Source: Paenibacillus validus NBRC 15382
GTDB taxonomy: Bacteria > Bacillota > Bacilli > Paenibacillales > NBRC-103111
Reading direction: 5' to 3'
Assembly: GCF_004000985.1 (NCBI RefSeq)
Contig: NZ_BIMH01000018.1
Location: forward strand, 30,384-94,383
Length of the DNA stretch: 64,000 nt
In this document: one piece after another, positions 60,255-64,000 of the stretch
Position numbering within the stretch: position 1 is the first letter of the stretch
Layout of the letters: every line of letters starts with the position of its first letter
The notes under the pieces: generated by a model
Databases searched by the model: none
The model's input: the letters and a program-made list of their open reading frames with translations, nothing else
Told to the model about the DNA's origin: nothing
Program-made: the position numbers and the translations under genes

Positions 60255-60483
60255 GTCCTTAAACTAGTTCATTTGACTTTAAAGGAGATTTTTTTCCTTT
60301 TCTTTGATTTTAGAAATCAGATTCTTTTGGGATATCTAAATCTAAAATAATCCCATTCGGTTTAGTGCCACTATAAGTTTTGCTATTGCTACTGATTTTC
60401 TATCCACGATACATACATATGGGGACGTGATTTATTCACGTCCCCTTTACGTCCCCAACTATTCCTTTACTTAAATCCCTTAC

Positions 60484-60525
60484 TCAAAAAACTCACGCTC
60501 AGTTCTGTGTAACCGAGTGAGTTTC
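60484..60525 (-). terminator. terminator after the YuiH-like gene
   Basis: On the minus strand AAACTCAC pairs with GTGAGTTT, followed by TTTGAG; located just beyond the stop codon. Confidence 0.65.
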
Positions 60526-60539
60526 TTCTAAGTATACCT

Positions 60540-61139
60540 TTAATCGAAATCGTAGCGTTGCTCCTTGAAGGGATCGCCATACATGTGATACCCGTTCCGT
60601 TCCCAGAAGCCCGGCTTGTCTTTCTCCATAAATTCGATGCCGCGCAGCCACTTCGCGCTCTTCCAGAAGTAAAGATGCGGAACGACCGCGCGCACGGGAG
60701 CCCCATGCTCGGGCGTCAGCAGCTGGCCGTTGTGGCGGATGCCAAGGAACGTCGTGTCGCGCAAGAAATCGTCCAGCGGCAAATTCGTCGTCCAGCCGTG
60801 CTCGGCGTGCAGCATCACGTATTTCGCTTCCGGCTTCAGCTTAACCAGTTCCATGATTGTCGCGACCGAGACGCCTTCCCAGACGTTGTCGAGCTTCGAC
60901 CACGTCGTTACGCAGTGAATGTCATTATGGAACTCGCGCATCGGCAGCGCCAGAAATTGTTTATAGCTTAAAGTAACTTCCTCTTCCACCAGTCCGAATA
61001 GGCGCAAATCCCATTTGCTCATATCATTGTAATACGGAACGCTGCCGTAGTGCAGAACGGGAAAGCCGTCGGTTAGCGTTTGGCCCGGGGGAACGCGGTC
61101 GGCGATATTGTCATTTGTGAATTTGGTTTCGTTTGCCAT
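60540..61139 (-). CDS. sulfite oxidase-type molybdopterin oxidoreductase (YuiH-like)
   Basis: A 199-residue molybdoenzyme of the oxidoreductase-molybdopterin (MsrP/YuiH) group. The Mo-cofactor-ligating Cys is in NDIHCVTTWSKLDNVWEG; HAEHGWTTNLPLDDFL, LLTPEHGAPVRAVVPHLYFW and KSAKWLRGIEFM are typical of the family. There is no Tat signal or membrane anchor, so it is cytoplasmic, unlike MsrP. ATG at 61137-61139 (MANETKF) has AGGAGG upstream. The substrate is unknown; sulfoxide or nitrate-type reductions have been described for relatives. Confidence 0.85.
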   Translation of the reverse strand: MANETKFTNDNIADRVPPGQTLTDGFPVLHYGSVPYYNDMSKWDLRLFGLVEEEVTLSYKQFLALPMREFHNDIHCVTTWSKLDNVWEGVSVATIMELVKLKPEAKYVMLHAEHGWTTNLPLDDFLRDTTFLGIRHNGQLLTPEHGAPVRAVVPHLYFWKSAKWLRGIEFMEKDKPGFWERNGYHMYGDPFKEQRYDFD

Positions 61140-61225
61140 GTTAATGATCAACCTCCTTAACATTGGGGAGTATTACATATTACATATAGTATAACCGTAT
61201 CAGCCAAGTTTGACCATGCGGTCCA

Positions 61226-62188
61226 TTAAGCGCCAGGATGAAGCGCCTCAACGAGCCGGTGCGCCGGAAGAACCCGGTCGGCCCGAACCGTGCAGCTGCC
61301 GGGATCGGCAAGCGAAGCAAGCACATGCTGGACGACGCCGGCAAACCCTCTTCGGTATAAAATGGTGTCCCAGCTGCCGAACGTTTGCTCGCGGGGGGCT
61401 TCGCCTCGCTCCATCCAAACCGCTCTCTCCATGTTCAGGACCTCGGCGGAACGTCCGCCGCCATGCAGCTCCAGCTTCTCTAGGTCGGCTCCCGCCAGCC
61501 GCGCCATCCCGAAATGGGCGATCGCCCCATCGGCGCTGCCTGCCGAGTCCGCATTCCCTTGTCCGAACAGCAGCGTGCCCGAGCCGAGCACCAGCCTGCC
61601 TTCGGCATCCGTACGCTCCAAGTACGATCCGACCTTGAAAGCGTCCCCGCCTAGCCACAACAGCAGATCGAGCATATGGATCAGATCGTCGTAAAGCGTA
61701 TGCCGGGCGCATTGATTTTGCAGCTTGGTGCGGTGTTTCGAGACGGTAACTGCGTCAAAGCCGCCAGTTTGCGCCAGCCAACGCCTGGCCTCCGTATAGA
61801 GTGGAGCAAACCGGCGATTAAAGCCGACGGCCAGCAGCAAGTTATGATCGAGGGCGTAGTCTGCCATCCGCTGCGAGGCCTGCAAATCATAGGATAACGG
61901 CTTATCCACGTAGACGTGCGCGCCCGCTTGCAGACAAGACATGACGATATCCTCATGCGTTTCCGTCGGACTGTGCACGAACACGATATCCGGCTTGGCT
62001 TCCTTCAGCAAATGCTCGACCGAGGCAAAACGCCCCGGTATCCGATACTGCGCGCCGATCCGTTCGACTGTGGCCGGATTGCGGCTTGACAAGCCGACGA
62101 TATCGACATTATCGTTTGCCGAAAGCAGCGGCATGTATACCTTTTGGGCGATATCGCCCAGACCGACGATGCCGATCCTTGGTTTCAT
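61226..62188 (-). CDS. Gfo/Idh/MocA-family oxidoreductase
   Basis: A 320-residue NAD(P)-dependent dehydrogenase. The Rossmann motif GIVGLGDIAQKVYMPLL, the VHSPTETHEDIVMSCLQAG and VDKPLSYDLQASQRM (EKP-like cofactor loop) segments and GFNRRFAPLYTEARRW are characteristic. ATG at 62186-62188 follows GGAGGGG; the longer frame lacks a signal. The substrate, usually a sugar or cyclitol derivative or a virulence-factor-like Gfo relative, is unknown. It is 86 bases upstream of the YuiH-like gene on the same strand. Confidence 0.85.
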   Translation of the reverse strand: MKPRIGIVGLGDIAQKVYMPLLSANDNVDIVGLSSRNPATVERIGAQYRIPGRFASVEHLLKEAKPDIVFVHSPTETHEDIVMSCLQAGAHVYVDKPLSYDLQASQRMADYALDHNLLLAVGFNRRFAPLYTEARRWLAQTGGFDAVTVSKHRTKLQNQCARHTLYDDLIHMLDLLLWLGGDAFKVGSYLERTDAEGRLVLGSGTLLFGQGNADSAGSADGAIAHFGMARLAGADLEKLELHGGGRSAEVLNMERAVWMERGEAPREQTFGSWDTILYRRGFAGVVQHVLASLADPGSCTVRADRVLPAHRLVEALHPGA

Positions 62189-62327
62189 CCGAACCCCTCC
62201 TTCACCAAAATTTGATAAAACCTCCAGCACCAAGCGACTTTCAAGGGACCAAGCGTTATGGTAATATAAAGGTTGGCGATCCCACCGCTTTCGCCTGATC
62301 CGTACCTTACTTCTGGGGGATTTCACT

Positions 62328-62903
62328 ATGCATAAAATGAAAACCCGGCTTTTCGCCGCCTCGCTCGTCGCGTTCGCGGTACTGCTCGGTTTGGCCGTCT
62401 ATTACGAATCAACGGTTTACTTGTATGCCGCCAGCGCCTTGCCGATCCTGATCGTCATCTGGCTGCCCGATATCGAACGGCATCAATATATTCGTCCCAA
62501 GCATCGCAAGCGGGTCAGCCTTCGCGTCCATTCGGGAGGCGTGAACGGCAAGGTAACGATCTCGTTCGACCCCGGTTTCGTCCGGTGGCGGAAGGCCGGC
62601 AAGCTTTATTTTCACTTGGACAGCCTCAAGCGGGAGGAAGCTCCCGAAACGAACATGAAACCCGGTAAAGCTGCAGACGCCGGACTTCCGGTACTGTCTT
62701 ATGACTTGTCGGCGCACCCGAGCAAGCCGGGATGGATCGGCATCGACCTCAAGCAGCTTGCCGAACGGACCGCAGGACTATCCGTCACGACCGACGAAGT
62801 GACGCGACTGACGATTCGTTTGGGCGATCTCGAGGAGATGGCCGTCCGGCAAATGGCAAATGCCGTTCCCGTGACATCTGGAAGCAAGCAGATGCAGGCT
62901 TAA
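62328..62903 (+). CDS. membrane-anchored protein of unknown function
   Basis: I do not recognise this 191-residue protein. Two N-terminal membrane helices (residues about 8-24 and 28-46, LAVYYESTVYLYAASALPIL) are followed by a cytoplasmic part rich in Lys/Arg and beta-prone segments (RVSLRVHSGGVNGKVTISFD). No catalytic motif is visible. It has GGGGGA upstream of ATG 62328, divergent from the Gfo/Idh/MocA gene, and a terminator of its own, so it is monocistronic. Confidence 0.65.
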   Translation: MHKMKTRLFAASLVAFAVLLGLAVYYESTVYLYAASALPILIVIWLPDIERHQYIRPKHRKRVSLRVHSGGVNGKVTISFDPGFVRWRKAGKLYFHLDSLKREEAPETNMKPGKAADAGLPVLSYDLSAHPSKPGWIGIDLKQLAERTAGLSVTTDEVTRLTIRLGDLEEMAVRQMANAVPVTSGSKQMQA

Positions 62904-62910
62904 TACATGA

Positions 62911-62961
62911 AAGCAGATGACCGCCTTCGGGTAACCAACCGGGCGAATCATCTGCTTTTTT
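62911..62961 (+). terminator. terminator between the unknown gene and pepA
   Basis: AAGCAGATGA pairs with TCATCTGCTT around a GC-rich inner stem, followed by TTTTTTCG; it probably serves both converging genes. Confidence 0.8.
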
Positions 62962-62988
62962 CGTTAAGCGGAACCGGATGAACTTTCG

Positions 62989-64000
62989 TTACGACTTGCC
63001 CAGCAGCCTGGCCAGTGTGCGTACCGTCGCCCCGGTGCCTCCTGCCGGCTCGGTGCCCCGCTCGCTCCACAGCCAGGCCGTGCCTCCCGTATCGAGGTGA
63101 ACCCAGGGGGTTTCCCCGGCGAAATGCCCGATGAACAAACCCGCCGTAATACAGCCCGCCCAGCGGTCGCGGCCGGTGGCGTTCTTGATGTCGGCTACGC
63201 GGCTCTTGAGCATGTCCCGGTACTCCGGATAGTTCGGCAGCGGCCATATTTTCTCGCCCGCTTCCTGCGCGTTCGCGAGCACCTCTTGAAGCAGGGCGTC
63301 ATCATTCGTCACCGCGCCCGTCGCGACATCCGCGAAGCTGACCAACACGGCCCCGGTCAAGGTAGCCACGTCGATCAGGCGCGTAGCGCCCAGCTTTTTC
63401 GCATACAACACGCCGTCCGCCAGCACGATCCGCCCTTCCGCGTCCGTATTCAATACTTCCACCGTTTGTCCGTCCATCAGCTTCACGATGTCGCCCGGCT
63501 TGAAAGCCGCTCCGGACGGCATGTTCTCGGCGGTCGGAATGACCATGACGACATCCATCGGCGGTTTCAACCGCCCTAGCACATGGATCAGCCCCAGCAG
63601 GACGGCGGCCCCGCCCATGTCGCTGATCATTTCTTCCATCCCGTCGGGCTTCTTGAGCGAGATTCCGCCGGTATCGAAGGTGATGCCTTTCCCGACGAGG
63701 CCCAGCACGCCCGCCTCCGGCGACGAGGCTCCGCGGTAGCGGACCGCGATCATGCGCGGCGGGTTGACGCTGCCTTGGCCGACCGCTGCGAGCCCGCCCA
63801 TCCCGTGCTCGCGAATGCCCCGCTCGTCGAGCACGGTACATTCGAGGCCGTAGCGGGCGGCCAAGCTTTGAGCTGCGCGCGCGAGCTCCTCCGGCCCGAG
63901 GTAGTTCCCGGGCAGGTTCGTCAGGTCGCGCGCCGTGTACACCGCCAGCGCGGTCGCACGCGCGGCTTCGATGGCGCGCGCAAGCTCGGCGCGCGCGGAA
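62989..64000 (-). CDS. pepA: leucyl aminopeptidase (M17), C-terminal part (runs off window)
   Basis: A cytosolic aminopeptidase with two metal ions per active site. The window contains the C-terminal catalytic domain: ARDLTNLPGNYLGPEELA, LVGKGITFDTGGISLKK (Lys and Asp ligands), DMGGAAVLLG, the signature NTDAEGRIVLADGVLY and IDVATLTGAVLVSF. The frame is open to base 64000, so the N-terminal domain is outside. The C-terminus (HLDTGGTAWLWSERG) is complete and ends at 62989. Confidence 0.9.
   Translation of the reverse strand, partial: SARAELARAIEAARATALAVYTARDLTNLPGNYLGPEELARAAQSLAARYGLECTVLDERGIREHGMGGLAAVGQGSVNPPRMIAVRYRGASSPEAGVLGLVGKGITFDTGGISLKKPDGMEEMISDMGGAAVLLGLIHVLGRLKPPMDVVMVIPTAENMPSGAAFKPGDIVKLMDGQTVEVLNTDAEGRIVLADGVLYAKKLGATRLIDVATLTGAVLVSFADVATGAVTNDDALLQEVLANAQEAGEKIWPLPNYPEYRDMLKSRVADIKNATGRDRWAGCITAGLFIGHFAGETPWVHLDTGGTAWLWSERGTEPAGGTGATVRTLARLLGKS

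Noticed and set aside
1..64000. CRISPR array or prophage
   Set aside because: No regularly spaced direct repeats, cas genes, phage structural genes or integrase were seen. The only mobile element is the IS1595-type sequence.

Overview
The window looks like chromosomal DNA of an aerobic, endospore-forming, moderately GC-rich member of the Bacillales, most likely Paenibacillaceae. The evidence is a CotF-like spore coat operon arranged as in Bacillus yraGF-adhB-yraED, YesM/YesN- and LytS/LytT-type two-component systems, a DctS/DctR/DctB/DctP system, Gram-positive GlnR/TnrA and CcpA-like sites, a ydaO-type c-di-AMP riboswitch, a lipoprotein substrate-binding protein and strong AGGAGG ribosome binding sites. 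No rRNA, complete tRNA, CRISPR array or prophage was seen.

Layout. 0-9 kb: the start of acsA, an unusual single-ORF LytS-LytT fusion, then a membrane-anchored sugar-binding protein + YesM kinase + YesN regulator, followed by a sugar-porter permease. 9-13.6 kb: small unknown genes, an EamA exporter, and a YhgE-type membrane protein divergent from a LysR regulator. 13.7-21.9 kb: a catabolic locus with a GlcD/GlcF oxidase, an LhgO-type L-2-hydroxyacid oxidase, an MBL-fold hydrolase, a DUF6282-like metal hydrolase and an MFS importer. All three transcription units carry TTGTANTACAA operators, which fit the FadR-type regulator encoded inside. 22-30 kb: an M20 peptidase and a PotABCD-like ABC importer, divergent from an IclR regulator and a chemoreceptor; paired 17-bp sites with exact 20-bp phasing precede both the importer and the chemoreceptor. 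30-41 kb: formate dehydrogenase with DUF1641 and a 46-residue zinc-ribbon protein, an ammonium transporter with a GlnR-type box, a c-di-AMP riboswitch in front of a LysM/CAP protein, and a Rieske dioxygenase + aldehyde dehydrogenase cluster with its own IclR regulator. 41-54.8 kb: the spore coat/AdhB operon, a thioesterase, a globin-coupled sensor with a perfect Crp/Fnr-type palindrome, a ba3-type oxidase operon including a 56-residue subunit IIa, two gene remnants, and the C4-dicarboxylate system. 54.9-60.5 kb: a decaying segment (dsrE with one in-frame stop, a crp gene split by an IS1595-type element, remnants of surface proteins). 60.5-64 kb: a YuiH/MsrP-like molybdoenzyme, a Gfo/Idh/MocA oxidoreductase, a membrane protein of unknown function and the 3' part of a leucyl aminopeptidase.

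Functionally the window is dominated by self-contained catabolic modules, each with regulator, importer and enzymes, acting on sugars, 2-hydroxyacids, amides or peptides, aromatics and C4-dicarboxylates, together with genes for oxygen response and respiration. The least explained parts are the 13.7-21.9 kb hydroxyacid regulon, the passenger gene inside the insertion sequence, and two genes that appear to start with AUA.
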